Shown: positions 14,201-27,400 of the stretch, piece by piece
Position numbering within the stretch: the stretch's first letter is position 1
How the letters are laid out: the number at the start of each line of letters is the position of its first letter
DNA from: Owenia fusiformis
Taxonomy: Eukaryota > Annelida > Polychaeta > Sabellida > Oweniidae
NCBI GenBank assembly: GCA_903813345.2
Contig: CAIIXF020000008.1
Coordinates: 6,768,366 to 6,832,365 of the forward strand
DNA length: 64,000 bases
Direction of reading: 5' to 3'
Translations under genes and position numbers: made by a program
Notes under the pieces: model-generated
The model's database searches: none
What the model was told of the DNA's origin: nothing
Seen by the model: only the letters and a program-made list of their open reading frames with translations

Positions 14201-17200
14201 ATTTACAGAACAGAAATAATATTGATCTTGGAACATTTGATTCCATCGAAAAGATGGTCTTAATATTGAACTGAACAAATACGGCATTGGTATTCGATTA
14301 TAAAATGGTTTACAATGGTCTTTAACAAACCCATACTGTTTCCCATCCTTATTTTATCAAATTTTAATTGGCAGAACAACCTGCATTAACATGATGCGTA
14401 AAATGATAGAAAAGTTTATCTTACGTGATCCACTGCTTCGCCGAATAATATTCTCTAGGAATGTATTTTGCGGGGCCACTAAACCCCTTCTTGAGGCGGG
14501 CATAGTTATGTCGTATTCCTTATCAGTAATATATCCAAATCACACATACAGGTAACATAGGTTTAGTAAAAGTTAATCTCCCGGTACAGTTAGTGCTTTT
14601 CTTGCCTCCATGATAATCCAAAAATCTAATATGACATTTTAACGATCCTGTGTTTCTAGAAGTTGTCGTTTTCTACCTGCTGCCTGCCTACTGAAATATT
14701 AATATATCTGAAAGTTGTCAATGCGCATGCGTTGTTGTAATAATTATCCGCCCGGTGGAATAGAGAATGTGAGAAGCCTATTAAATATGTATTGTTGATA
14801 GCCGAGCAACTATTGATGGGACCAAGCAATAAATGAAATTAAAAATAATAACAATGTCCACTTATTACAAAATACGATATTGGGTTGAATCGATCTTTGG
14901 AGCCATTAGAATACTAGTTAATAAGTAATTCTAGTTGTTGATCCAAGATCGCAGGGACCCCTGTAGGAAGGTGGCAGCTCTATGGTGAGAGCAGATCTCT
15001 GTACAACTTACAAGATTTTGCACTCATGCTAGGCATTAATGTGCACTGAGACTGATTTAACTCTATTGTGGTCTCACTAATTAATTGTCAATATAATGAA
15101 TTTCAAAGGTTTGTATAACATCGTTATTAACGTCCATATTGTTCTAGCCAGCGAACAAATAAGTAAGAAAGCGATTGCGTTTCATAAATCGGTGTTTATT
15201 AATGGGAACGAGTAAAATGATAGCCTGGTGAAGTCAAGTGTAGCTGTTATGCCTGACTATTTAAAAGAAGGTCAAGGAATTAGACCTTTGTGTAAATGTA
15301 TAGGTACCTGGACAACTATAACTGTAGAGGAAAATATACCGACGCCATAAAGCCTCCAAATGATCCCAAATGGGTAATCTCCCACTTTGTTACCATCGTC
15401 CTAGCAATAATAATGAACTAGTAACTTAAACAAAACTGCCGTAATGAATAATAGAACAAGTAAATACCAACGACTATTTGGTATTGAACGTCACTGACTC
15501 TTGGCATTGATTAGACGCTAGTGGTGGCTACCACTCTATTGTTAACGTACACCGATGACGTAACAACGTTTACGACATACACATAACTATCATGCTTCCC
15601 ATGTTAGAGGTCAGAATCTGATATTTGCACGAACAGATCAAGTTTGAGAGTAACTTGTTTAGACATAACACAAAGTAATATTTAAGCAATAGGATGTCAC
15701 ATCCTGTTGTTGGTCTTTGATATTGAGCGAAATATATTCATATGCGGTACAGCAAGGAGGATTGGCTCCCAGAATGCAATCTCGATATTTTCCAACACTG
15801 TCCACAGTTTCTACCATCCCTTAGAAGAGTGGGATAGTGACTGCAGAAAGTGTTTCCTACTTCCCAAAAATGTACCGACAAATTAAATCAACTTGAGAGA
15901 TAAATTGACCATGAGTATATTGGGATGACATTGCCTACAGTGGCATGGTCATAGAGGTAGACAAAGCCTAATGGTATTGATATCACCCTTGTAATATTTC
16001 CCATATCAAATCCCTCTTGGTGAATAACTACTTTTTATTTGACGATATCGTTGATAATTGATCATTTCCGATACCAGAAACCACCCAATTATCCAATATC
16101 TGTACTAAATTTAAGACAATGACGGCGATCTATTTCCCAACAATCCATTATTCCTTGAATATAGTATTCAAGCAAAACAAACCAACATTTTGCCGATCGA
16201 AAACCTAATTGCTAATACATGAATTACTTTGTGGCATGGCACTAAATGGGAAGTATACCAACGGATCGTAAATTTCCAGTCTTATAATACGAGAGTGTAA
16301 AGCAACCTACCAACAAACGTAACCCTCCCTGTGGCTCGTATAAGGACGAAATATGGAAAACCAATGGGACATGAGGTGTGAATAACACCCCACCTGAGAA
16401 ATAAGTGAAATTTCTAACTGGTTAATAAAATATGTTTCCGACCAGCTCTCAAAAGGGGTTGTTTGATATTTCATATTCAAAATATTGGACAGCAAAACCT
16501 AAATCCACCACAAAAATAACAATATTTTGTCTGATGCTTTCACTCTGTCATTTAAGAGGTAACCCTTATTGGCACTTTCTCGCGAAATCTGAAACAAATG
16601 ATGCACCAGCAATGTTAATTTAACCAGTGTGCTGGAGGATACAAAATATTAGACAAATGGTATATGCGTAGAAAAAGTATTTTATTGCATGGGTAACACA
16701 CATCTAGCATCGCCCTTTTAAGACCTAATGTTAAACATATCTTTTATGTAGCTTGAAAAATATCAACGTAATCGATGCTCTGTGTGTGCTGTAATCCGGG
16801 TCTGTATCACCACAAACAAAACAAAACTTTGTATTTTGACAAAAAATCATCATTTAAGCTATTTTGAGATGTAATAAGGAGTATTTTCAGTATACATCGC
16901 ATGATTATGATAACCAGTTGTGATGACTTTGAAATTGCACATCAAATAGCGCTGGTATCAACACACACAGCGCATGCTTTTGTAGAACAACTGATTTTGA
17001 AAATATCAATTATCGTAAATCTGCCCATACATAACACCAATATATCTCTTTGTTGGGTTTACATACATTGTGACCTATCCAGACAGAGTCAATGAAATAT
17101 GAAATACACGAATATTTAAACAATATACCGAACAATCTTGTTCTCAAGTTATTCCATGAGAAATAATCAATGATAAACCAAATCTATGCTTTCTAAGTAA

Positions 17201-19553
17201 GGATTAACAACAATCCAATGACATTGAACAATGTTCCAATGTTATGGTGCACAGTAACCCTGATGTGCCATTGACAACATATAGACACGGGAAATGTAAG
17301 CTAATCGTTGAGAAAGCAAGTACAAAACAAAGGGGGATCAAAAACAGAACCGCCTTAAAGTTGAACTATTCAGCCCTAAGATATTAACAGTCAGTTTTTC
17401 CAAGTACAAAACTTAAATCTATTGATGAGAACATAAACATAAAAATTGGTGCAATATCAAAAATGGGCCTACTTTTTCAAAGAAGACTAAAGACTTTCAA
17501 CTTAACGGTTCAACCAAGTGGATACTTTTAAGATCGTATTGACGTGTCGCAAAAAGGTGGCGCATTTGTTTTTTAAGGGTATCGCGTGAATGTAACTTTG
17601 ATTCCCCGGAATATAAGATAATATTCTAATTAAAGTTATATATCATTTTAAAGCTGTTTCGATGAAGATTTTAGATCAACTACACTCCGTTCACATTTTT
17701 TGCGCGTTCGTTTTTAAAAAAGAGTTTTTTACCAAAACATCTGGCAAATATCCCATGTTGACACGTTACATTTTGAATTATTTTTCGTCTTTAAACGCTC
17801 ATAACTCAAACAATATATGACTATTATACTTATTTTTCGTCTTGATAAAGGTAGATGGAAGTTTTATTTCAAAGGATGAATTTTAGTAAGCGTCCCATAT
17901 TGTGACGTCATAGAGTCTGAAAAATAGAATCTGTTGACAGCGACCTTTTTTGCTCATTTTTTGGTACCTTCAACTTTTCAGGTGTACATTAAACAAAAAA
18001 TACGAGATCAATTTTTAATAAATCATACATGATTATTTTGCTCCTAAACTCTAGTTTATTGATAATTAGTTGATTTTGTTCACAAAAGTATGTGTTTTTT
18101 GTTGTATGTGGAAAAGTGGAGGACGAAAGGTTTTCAAAATTCATTAAAATAGGGCTAATTTACGCCATTCGCCTATTTTCAAGCACAGCAACACGTATAT
18201 TTATTTCACCTAAAATATCAATTGATTCGTGTTTTATGATGCTCCTAGCCCATTAACAATATATATATGATATCAGAGTTATTCGTCTAAAATGTTTTGA
18301 GATATAGAGGTAAATGTGGAGGACGAAAGGATTTTCATGTGTGTACATTTTTCTCAAAAACGTCACATTCTATCATGTTAAAAGCGAGGATCCTCTGGAT
18401 TACGCCACAAAATGTGTAACAATGCGTGCGCGAGCTTTTTGCGACCCGTCATTAGTTTCTTCATTAGCCGGATTTTGTAAAAATAGAGGAGCAGATCATA
18501 AAAATCGAGTGTGCCAGTAACATCTGTGTCACCCTAAGGTATTAATAACCTTGTATGATGTTTTGCGACTTTATCCATTGAAGCCGCTCCTAGTGTGTTC
18601 CGAAGTGTTCTTCTTCACCCCAGACCTTGACATCACCAAGATAATTTGGAGGTCAATCAAGTAATATTAACACTAGCGATGTCGGCGCGGACTAGTTGTG
18701 ACATGCTCTGATCTACACTAATAGAAGATTCATGTTGAAATCGTAACCCGAAAATGATGGACAATGGATAAGTGAATATGTTTTGTTATTCTTAACTGTG
18801 CATTTAATCATTATAAAAAATGTATATTACATGTATGCCTATTAATTGTAAATGCTTATAAATAATAAAAAGGTTCTGTGTTGATGCCTGGATGCTCCAT
18901 GTTTTACGATTTATTTTTGAATTTGTTTGATTTCATGATTACAAATACAATGACCCTAAAAGGTTTTACACGATACGTTTTTACAATGTTGCAGAAGATA
19001 AAGGACATCGATCCGACTAATGAATCGAATGGGACCTTCTTGATCTGAAATTAAAACTCAGTAATCAAAAACGAAGGACTGGTACACAGGGTAGCAAACA
19101 TTAAATCATGAATCGTCCATTTTCTATTCGGAAATGTTTAAATGATTGGTCTGGATTTCGATTAATTATTTGTTACGAGTGGACAATTGTATGGTGGTTA
19201 GGTGGAATCACTAACCTATATCAATTGTTCATTGATGGAAGCTCAAGCTAAAAAAGAAATGTATATGCTTCTTTGACGAATAGATGTTTGATATCAATAT
19301 TGATTTTGAGACAACAATGTAAAATTCAAAAATTCAGTTAAGTAAAATTGTGAAATTAATGAATAATCCCTTTATAGAAAATTGCACCGAACAAACAATG
19401 GCTATTCCAAGCCTAACTAATAAACTCTACTAGTACAACAAATCTGATACTGTTAAGCCCGGGGACCACTTAATTAATATAGTTGACAAAACAATCCTTT
19501 ACTAGATGAATTCAATGTGCAAAGCCATATCCAGATTATTAATGTGCATAATA
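11296..19553. other. Gene-free AT-rich DNA
   Basis: There is no convincing exon in these 8 kb. The frames at 12306-12560 (minus), 12780-12962 (plus), 13399-13590 (minus) and 16432-16623 are short and lack splice or domain support. A 'ggaggacgaaagg' motif occurs twice, about 190 bp apart (near 18118 and 18316), hinting at an old internal duplication in 18.1-18.35 kb. Confidence 0.45.
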
Positions 19554-20600
19554 CAGGGTTGTCCAAAAATATCAGGAATAGGCCTTGAATTTTGTAAATA
19601 TTCACTCATACGCTTTATATCTTGTGACGTCTTCCCATCTTTTGCTGAGTGAACTCCATGATAACGTCATATTTAAAATTTAGTATGCAAAGGTAGCCAA
19701 CACAATGTCAGTTGGGGTTTAGTTTATTTCACCCAAAATTTAGAATTTTTTTTATTTCTCTGATGTAGAATTCATTCTCGAAGCGCTCGCCACAATGGCA
19801 AATACACTCCTGACGTAATTGTTATCCATTCTGAATGAAAAACTAAAATTAACCCATATTTTGACATTTCCCTAATCTTTTAATACTGGGCTTCATGTAT
19901 GTCAGCATGCTAAGTATTTTGCCCTGCGCAACTCTTGATGCGACTTGGTTTATTGATGTAAGGTTTGTTTCGGTATTGCACCAGTATTTGTCATGACATC
20001 TTTGAAATTTTAAAGCGTTGCGTTCAATGCGACATTTATTTGAGGAAGACAAGGTAATTTTAAACTTTTATCATTATGTATTCAAAAACATCTTTTATAT
20101 GTTCACTCCATACAGACTGGCAGTCAAATATTTCGTCCTTTTCGAATTAACAAACAATACCAATCTATTCTAGTGACGTTTTCAGATACTCTGTTTCTGG
20201 TCTGATGTTGAAAGCAGCAAGAGTTGCCAAGGTTTGGAAATGTAAGCACTGGTGCCAAATGGGGAAGTACCATAGGCATTTCACTTGTTGCAGACGCTGA
20301 CCACCGAACACCAACCGCCGAACACAAAAAGCTGGAGACTAACTGGAGCAGATGGAGGACGATCAATGCGCACGTATATGTGTAACATCGAGCTCAACGA
20401 ATGCACATAACCCCCTGACCATTTCCAAACTGTATTGGCCTGTGGACATACGGCTTTGGAGTTTTTCAGCTGCGTGAAAGTGACTACAGGAAGCTGGAGG
20501 ATGGACATAAAGCTATTGCCAAGAAATGCCAATGACTACCCCAGAACATAAGTGAGACAGCTGTCCTAGCACAATTAGGCTGGCATAACATGACGTACAA
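19554..20600. mobile_element. Possible decayed DNA transposon (one end visible)
   Basis: TA followed by CAGGGTTGTCCAAAAATATC at 19552-19573 resembles the terminal repeat of a mariner-like element. The region 20200-20560 is more GC-rich than its surroundings and gives long broken frames in several phases, as expected of a decayed coding region. I could not identify the opposite end or any transposase motif, so the right boundary is only a guess. Confidence 0.3.
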
Positions 20601-20627
20601 GATTAGTTTCATGAAATTAATGTTCTT

Positions 20628-21090
20628 ATGGAGTATTTATTTTTACCTATTAGGAACATTTACAGAAGAATTTGTATCATTCTGATGAGTGCTGCCAACC
20701 TTAATGTTCAATCTCCGTTAAATGATATAATTTACACATGTGTTACATACGATTTATGGTCAAATGTCATGCATATGCTAAAATCTGCAATTGTACCCAG
20801 TAAGGAACAATATAAAAGAATGGTTACTAAAAAGCTTAGGAATATCATCTCAATGAATGAGAATTGTGTTGAAACTTCGTCCAATATGGTTCTAGAATGC
20901 AAAGGCCTTAGTGAAGCACGAACTCCATAAATGGACTTGAGAGAATATGGAGTTTTAGATTTTATAAACGTTAATCAAGAACTCAATTTTATATTTGAAA
21001 AGGGTCAGATACTAGATGACAATGAGTTAATTCAAATTGTAATAACCGTTTTGAAATGTACAACATGCTCCCATGCGAGGAATATGTGAA
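20628..21090 (+). pseudogene. Unrecognised broken coding-like stretch
   Basis: An ATG-initiated frame of 100 codons (20628-20930) ends at a stop. A second 52-codon frame in another phase starts at about 20932 and runs to 21090. The first is charged and well mixed (for example KEQYKRMVTKKLRNI) and the second is acidic (GQILDDNELIQI), which is unlike typical AT-rich chance ORFs. I do not recognise the family. A decayed retroelement or retrogene is possible, but there is no reverse transcriptase or integrase motif. Confidence 0.25.
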
Positions 21091-21149
21091 CTGTTAATCA
21101 TCCTTCTTATGAAATAACAACACAAATGTAACATACATGTATGTTATGA

Positions 21150-21457
21150 TCTCTTTTAAAATTTCTTGACCAACACGAAGGACAAGCATCCACTTGGTTT
21201 ACTTCACATGACTAAAGGATGAAGAACATTGGTAACAAGCAGCAGACTCGCATATTATATGCACGGCTACTTTCAGGGGATCGAAGCGCGTCTGGTGCAA
21301 CTGGAAATATTGGACGCAAACCTTTTTAATCTCTTCAAATTTCTTGACTCACAGCAATAACACGAAGGAAAAGCATCCACTTGGCTTACGATCACATGAC
21401 TGAAGGATGAACAACATTGGTAACAAGCAATCTCGCAAACAATATGCACAGCCACTT
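21150..21457. repeat. Tandem duplication, about 180-bp unit
   Basis: Two diverged direct copies: AAATTTCTTGAC begins at 21158 and again at 21337. Both are followed by a matching run containing 'aagcatccacttgg', 'cacatgact', 'aaggatga' and 'aacattggtaacaagca'. No coding function is evident. Confidence 0.7.
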
Positions 21458-22179
21458 TGTGAGCCTTTTACCAGAGAGGTGATACACGTTGCTCAATAAA
21501 GAAGAGATGAGAAGGTTTTGTAGAGGTATCGGTTGAAACAGATACATGTAAAGTTGCTTGAAACATAAGAGCTAGTCAGAAGATATAATATCCAGAGGTT
21601 AGTTTGGTTTTAATGAACATCACAAGCCCGTCCGCCAGTTTATTATCCCAAAATACCGATCCTATTATGGAACAGTTAAAGAAAAGACCAGCTGACATAC
21701 AAATGGCTTGAGGACTCCTTACTAATAATTTTGGTGCCAAAGGGAAATGAACAGTTGGACTGTGGATGCATATCAATCGAACAATATGATAAGCGCACAT
21801 ACATATATTTAAATGAGCTTGTGGTCGCGGGCCTGAGACAAAATACCTCGAGCTCATGGGATACAAATGATTGGAAAGCTAGTACCATGATAAACCATGA
21901 CATCTCAAATGTTCTCAGCCCTGTTTCAGGTGAAACAGAAAGATGCTATGAGTATCAGAATGGAAAGCTAGTGATAAGTAATGTATCATCAAGCTCATAT
22001 CTTATTGATATATAGTGTAGTATAGTGTCAGTTCATCATATTCTTCATTAATCTTATCTAAGACTTAACAATCGAGGTACGGCAAATTAATCAAGACTTA
22101 ATGAGAATTGTGTACTCAGCGGGATCACGTTACAGATGCTTCGGATCTAACCTAGGTCCCACATACAGTTGCTTTTATG

Positions 22180-22420
22180 TCAATATGTTTACTTACTGGT
22201 ATTTTGATAGATATAGAGACACCAGATATCACAGATCTAGCTAAAAGTCATACAACACAGGAGATATCATATGGTATATTGATGTCGGATGTCACAGACA
22301 TAGCCTATCGTCAATTAAGCCCCATATAGAGTTGCTTTTATTTATCCATTGGTATTTTGATAGATATATTGATATCAGATCTTGCTATAATCGACTAGGC
22401 CCCATACACAGCTGAATTTA
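22180..22420. repeat. Degenerate direct repeat
   Basis: The phrase 'ggtattttgatagatat' occurs near 22199 and 22351. It is followed by variants of 'atcagatatcacagat' and 'ctaggccccatacag', so this looks like a degenerate tandem repeat of roughly 150 bp. An open frame just downstream (22442-22681) has no recognisable domain. Confidence 0.5.
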
Positions 22421-22681
22421 AGCCCAATACCCTGCTATGCATTGTGGAATGATCATTCCTTTCGGCCGTTGTTTCTAAAATTAACACTCGATGCTGCGCA
22501 TCTCGCGCTCGTGCAAATTTTGGAAAGCAACACCTTCTATTATTGGACATTCCACGGACTAAAATTCTCATATCGTGATGTACGAAGAATAATATATGCT
22601 GCCATCAGGGTTTACATGAGTAGTGATGTTATCGATAGTATAGGTCACTATCCATATTTCTTAGAAAAGATAAACGTTTAA

Positions 22682-24249
22682 GAGGTGAACCATTCCGTAA
22701 TTGTTCTTATATTGAAACTGTATTCGTTTCGTTTCTAACTGTTGGCTTGGGCAATCATTGGAGAGTCCTTTGGGAAATATACATATATGCCGTGGACCCT
22801 TTGGCATCCACTAAGTCTCATGCCATAACACCAGGACGCATTTAATCATCATTCTGAGATCATTTACTCATTACAAAATCATATTGCTACTGATATTAAT
22901 AAAATATTTACGAGGCAGCGGCAATTTTACTCGACAAGAGACCGCTGGATACCACGTGGGAATAATTGTTGTGAGCCTTTTTAGTATTACATCATGTGTT
23001 GTCCTTATTCCATCCCATTGCAATATCATTCAGGAGTACATATTGGTGGAAGGGAAAAGAATTGGTGCAATTTGAGAATTAATGTCAGTTGAAGTTTTCT
23101 TGGTTTGACAATGGTATAAGACGTCCTACATGTCAGTTCAAATGTAACGTTTTAAATGGATAGCATTATATAACTTGAAACGTTTATATAACGTTGATAA
23201 TTACAACAAAGTGAAAACGTTCTGATGTCACCTTTATATTATTTCGGATAGACGATAGAAAGGATTTATTTATTGCACGTTTGTTCAATTCAACCTTCCG
23301 ATGGTCAGCGAATCGTGCATCACGGATGGGGGAGAGAGTATTTATTTATTTTTGAGAAAAAATAGACCCAACACAATCCTATTGTTTTAAAGGAAAAATT
23401 AAATAAGCACTGAACATAGAAACAATGATTTCTATATTTAGTACATGTACGTACATGCTAATGAGCCAAATAACGTACGTTATTAACCTGAATTGACTTT
23501 CCAAACTGCCTTCCTCCATACCTTTTATATTATTACATAGGTCCATTCATGTAGTGTGATGATCTATCGATTGAATAGATGGAACCACAAGTCAGACCTC
23601 ACAACTTGACAAACTGTCGTCCTCTAAACAGAACAGTGCTGGTCTCTATCGACAACATTTAATTGCAGAGGGTGGAGTATGTGATGGTGAATTAATGACC
23701 ATAATTCTCAATTATAATGGTTCGTATTTGAACCCTTCTTGGTAATTCTAAACGGTCTTCTAAACCACAGCAACAATACGCAACTGAAAATCATTAACAT
23801 TCAGAAAAGCAATTTGAGAAATTACTTAATAAACATATGTGACTTAAAGATTTAGGCCATATTTACCCTTTGCAGTTCGACTTCACTTCTTAAAAACTAG
23901 ACTCTGCGTGCAGGGTAGTGCTCCGTCTTGCATTGAATGACGAGGTATTCAGTTAGATTAACTGTACTCATTAATTTATATTTATTAATATAAAAAAACT
24001 TCAAAATCTCATTAATTAATAATACTAAAAACATGTCGATACTTATATTCAAACATGTAGGTAAATAATTATATAGTGAAAATATATTAATCTAAAAAAT
24101 AGTGTATTTGTAGTCGTAATACAGTCATAGTATTTACATGACAATCAATAAGAGGAGTGTGAACAAAACCCAACAGTGAAAAGAAGTGAACTGCAAGTGC
24201 CACCTATAGGAATACTAACTCATCATTAATAAAAACGTCATATTTATCA
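22682..24249. other. Gene-free AT-rich DNA up to the Kolobok insertion
   Basis: No gene is supportable. A second copy of the dispersed motif seen at 6842 occurs at about 23870-23925 (CCCTTTGCAGTTCGACTTCA, then CTTCTTAAA), followed by 'ctctgcgtgcagggt', which also follows the first copy. Confidence 0.5.
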
Positions 24250-24496
24250 TTAAAGGGAATGCGAAGTTTTGTCCCTTAAACTTGATAATAAGTTAGAATA
24301 AAGATACATCTTTCAATCCAACTTAGTTTTGTTGTTCTATCATTAACCCATTGGTTGTTATTGAGCCCCGGGTTTTTGCATGTGAACTGGACCATGGAGC
24401 TGCCATTTTAACCGTAAAGTGGTTCTTTACGACATTGTTATGACGTCATTGATGCCATAGCATTCCAAAAGATTTCTGGCGCCATTTTTGAAGAGA

Positions 24497-27400
24497 ATGC
24501 CTACATGTTTATATTTCGGTTGTAACAATAGACCATCAAAAGAAAATAATATAAAATTCCACAGGATTCCGGATGGAAGTAAAAATCGGGAATTAGCGGC
24601 CAGATGGCTTCATAATATTGGAACAGTAGATCAAAATGGTATACCGTGGAATGTAAACAATTTCATTTTCAATAAATACAAAACAATTTGCAGTGACCAT
24701 TTTCGTCAGGATGACTATTCAAATAATGAACAATTTGTCAGTGTATTTGGGACAAAATTCCAAAAATCAAAAACTTGGAGCAAGACTCTAAAAGCAGACG
24801 CTGTCCCAATCCTGTATAAGCCCGTTTATAGAGGCACTCTGACTGTTTCGTCTACATTCAACAATTCTGAAACTGAAACACGGGATGAGCGATCTAGAAA
24901 GAGAATCAAATCCCGTGTAAGTTTTTCCATTTCCATTAATGTCTTCAGCTTATTGTCATTACATGTATCAACTTTTACTTTCCCATATCATTCATTTATA
25001 CTGAATCTGATTAAATCAGAAAGTTTATTGGCCATATAGTTTCTGAAATAAGGTAAAACAAAAAACGGCCAGACATGCTCCTGCCTGCAACGTTTGCTAA
25101 TCGCGAGCCTTTTAGTCGGAATAATGACGTTGATCTGAATGGGATCTGGCTTTATATACACTACACGCGCGGACTCGACAGAGCAAACCTTCTAACCTAT
25201 ATACGTGACCTGGCTTTATAAACAATACACGCGCGGCCTTGACAGAACAAACCTTCTAACCTATATACGTGACCTACTAACATAGATACGTCACTAGCTA
25301 ATTTGCATAAAGTTGTTGCAGTCTGAATCCACTTTTCTCACTCTAAACTGGCTGTTTAAGAAATGAAATGTATCGGTCTATTACTCCGCCGTTTGGTACG
25401 GGATTTCTAAATAAATAAGACCATTATTTGGCACGCAACGATAGCTTTCCGATGGTACCACTCTCGTAGTGAACAGATTGTGAGAAAATGTGTGAAATTA
25501 AGGGTAAAGACGATTTTTGGAATTTCCAAAGAAATACTGCATTCTGATTGGTCGGCTTTCTTGCAGTCCCAATCCACTTTTTGGCCTCCAAACTCGATGT
25601 TTTAGAAACTGCACTCATCTGTCTTTTTCTCCGTCGTTTGCAGGTCGATTTCTAAATTAATAGTGCCATCGTAAAGCTGACAATAACAGCTCCCCGCTAG
25701 TATCCTTCTTAAAGCGATCTGTTTGTGATTTGTAAATTCGAGACTAAAGGCCTTTTTGAGAATTTTAAGATTCAGTTAAGAAAATATTGAGAAATCGGGC
25801 ATTCTGATTGGTCGGTTTTCTTTTTTCTTAAAAGAGTCTCGAAAATACAAACAGGAATCATTAAATTATCTATTTTTAAATAATATCATATAATATTTAT
25901 ATTTCATCTCCTTCTATAGACAATGGATTTATCATCATTTTAATTTTTAGGAAACGGCAGAATTCCTTAGAGCTGTAACCGAGAGAAAATCCAAGGCACC
26001 CAGAAAGCCGGCCAGACCTAGTGCAAGGAAGACTACTCCCAAACTAGTTACACTTGTATGTGCACTTTTCGTGTTTTTAATTGATACATAAATTACTTAT
26101 GGTCCAAGATATTAATAGAATGTAAATTGCTTTAATCTGACGGCCGTTTTTAATTTGAATGCTATTAAACTATTATACTATTTACGAAGATGTACGGAAT
26201 CCCCGCTGGTTTAAACAAAACAATCTGAAACGAGGAGATAGTACTTGCCCTAAAAATCAAAAAGTCCTTAGTTAAGCCTTAATGTCCTGTTTAAGAACCC
26301 ATATTCTTACTATTGAAATTATGGATTCAAGCAATACTATCTAACATGAATCTACTTGTTGAGATTTGATCAACACGCATGAATTCTTCTGAGAAAATTA
26401 GGCTTTCAGAAAGGGGTTAAAGGTATGTATGTCCCTTGCTGAAATTCTCAATTTCTCAAAAGAACTGAAGTTGATCGAGTCCCAACAAGTAGACTGATAT
26501 TGCAGGGGCGTAGCCAGCTTTCAGTCAAGGAGGGAGGGATCGCCAATTTTTCGGTTTTCAGTCGGGGGGAGGGTTCGAACGTGGTACAAGCAACCCAAAA
26601 CGTTTTTTAAAGATTTCTTTTGAATAAAACAAAAACTAATGCTATTTCCATTCAAAATTGAGTTAGAAGCCTCAAATATAAACATTTTGAAGCTCTTTTC
26701 TTCCATTATCTAATGGTTATATTTCAATTGGTTATGGGGGTGAGTGCAACCCCCTCGCTACGCCTATGTATTGGATAGTATTTCTAGAATCCATTTTTAA
26801 TAATAAGAATAGGGTTTTTAATCATGACATTGGGCTTGCTTTTAAGAACTTTGGGTTGGAAGTAAGAAATAAAATTGCGTCGCATATCAGTGGTTAGCTT
26901 TGATGTAATAGACGCGATTGATGGTCAACCCCAAAATAAACGGCAGTAAAAATTGCCCGATCCGCTAAATTAAATAACCCCAAATTAAAGCAATTTACAG
27001 TAATATTGTCGTCATAACGATCATTTACGATCATGTCTCCAAAATCGGTATCTTGTCATAAACTCAAATGCTTTCCAGCCAATAATTCCTACACATTGAT
27101 ATTACGCTGAAAACAAATAATTTCAATATCATTACAATTACAAATGTCACAAATGGTGTCATTTCAATGCCTTCAGATATTAAAACATATATCCTTCACG
27201 ATCCGTCTTGTGATTTGTATCTATTATCAATTCATATAATTTCTCAAAATGCGTGTACAAGTAACTAAACATTGGATGATATCAATATCGAATACTCTGA
27301 TTTACCATTGATTCATTTAATTCAGGTGGATGCATCAACTCAGACTGACAACAACTCAGCAGAGAATTGTTTGAGATGTTGTGAATTTGCTAACAAAGGC

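Noticed and set aside
27272-27325. Coding start of the large transposase exon at 27272
   Set aside because: This frame opens with a non-ATG codon inside the intron. The TTCAG acceptor at 27325 and phase-0 match with exon 2 place the exon start at 27326.
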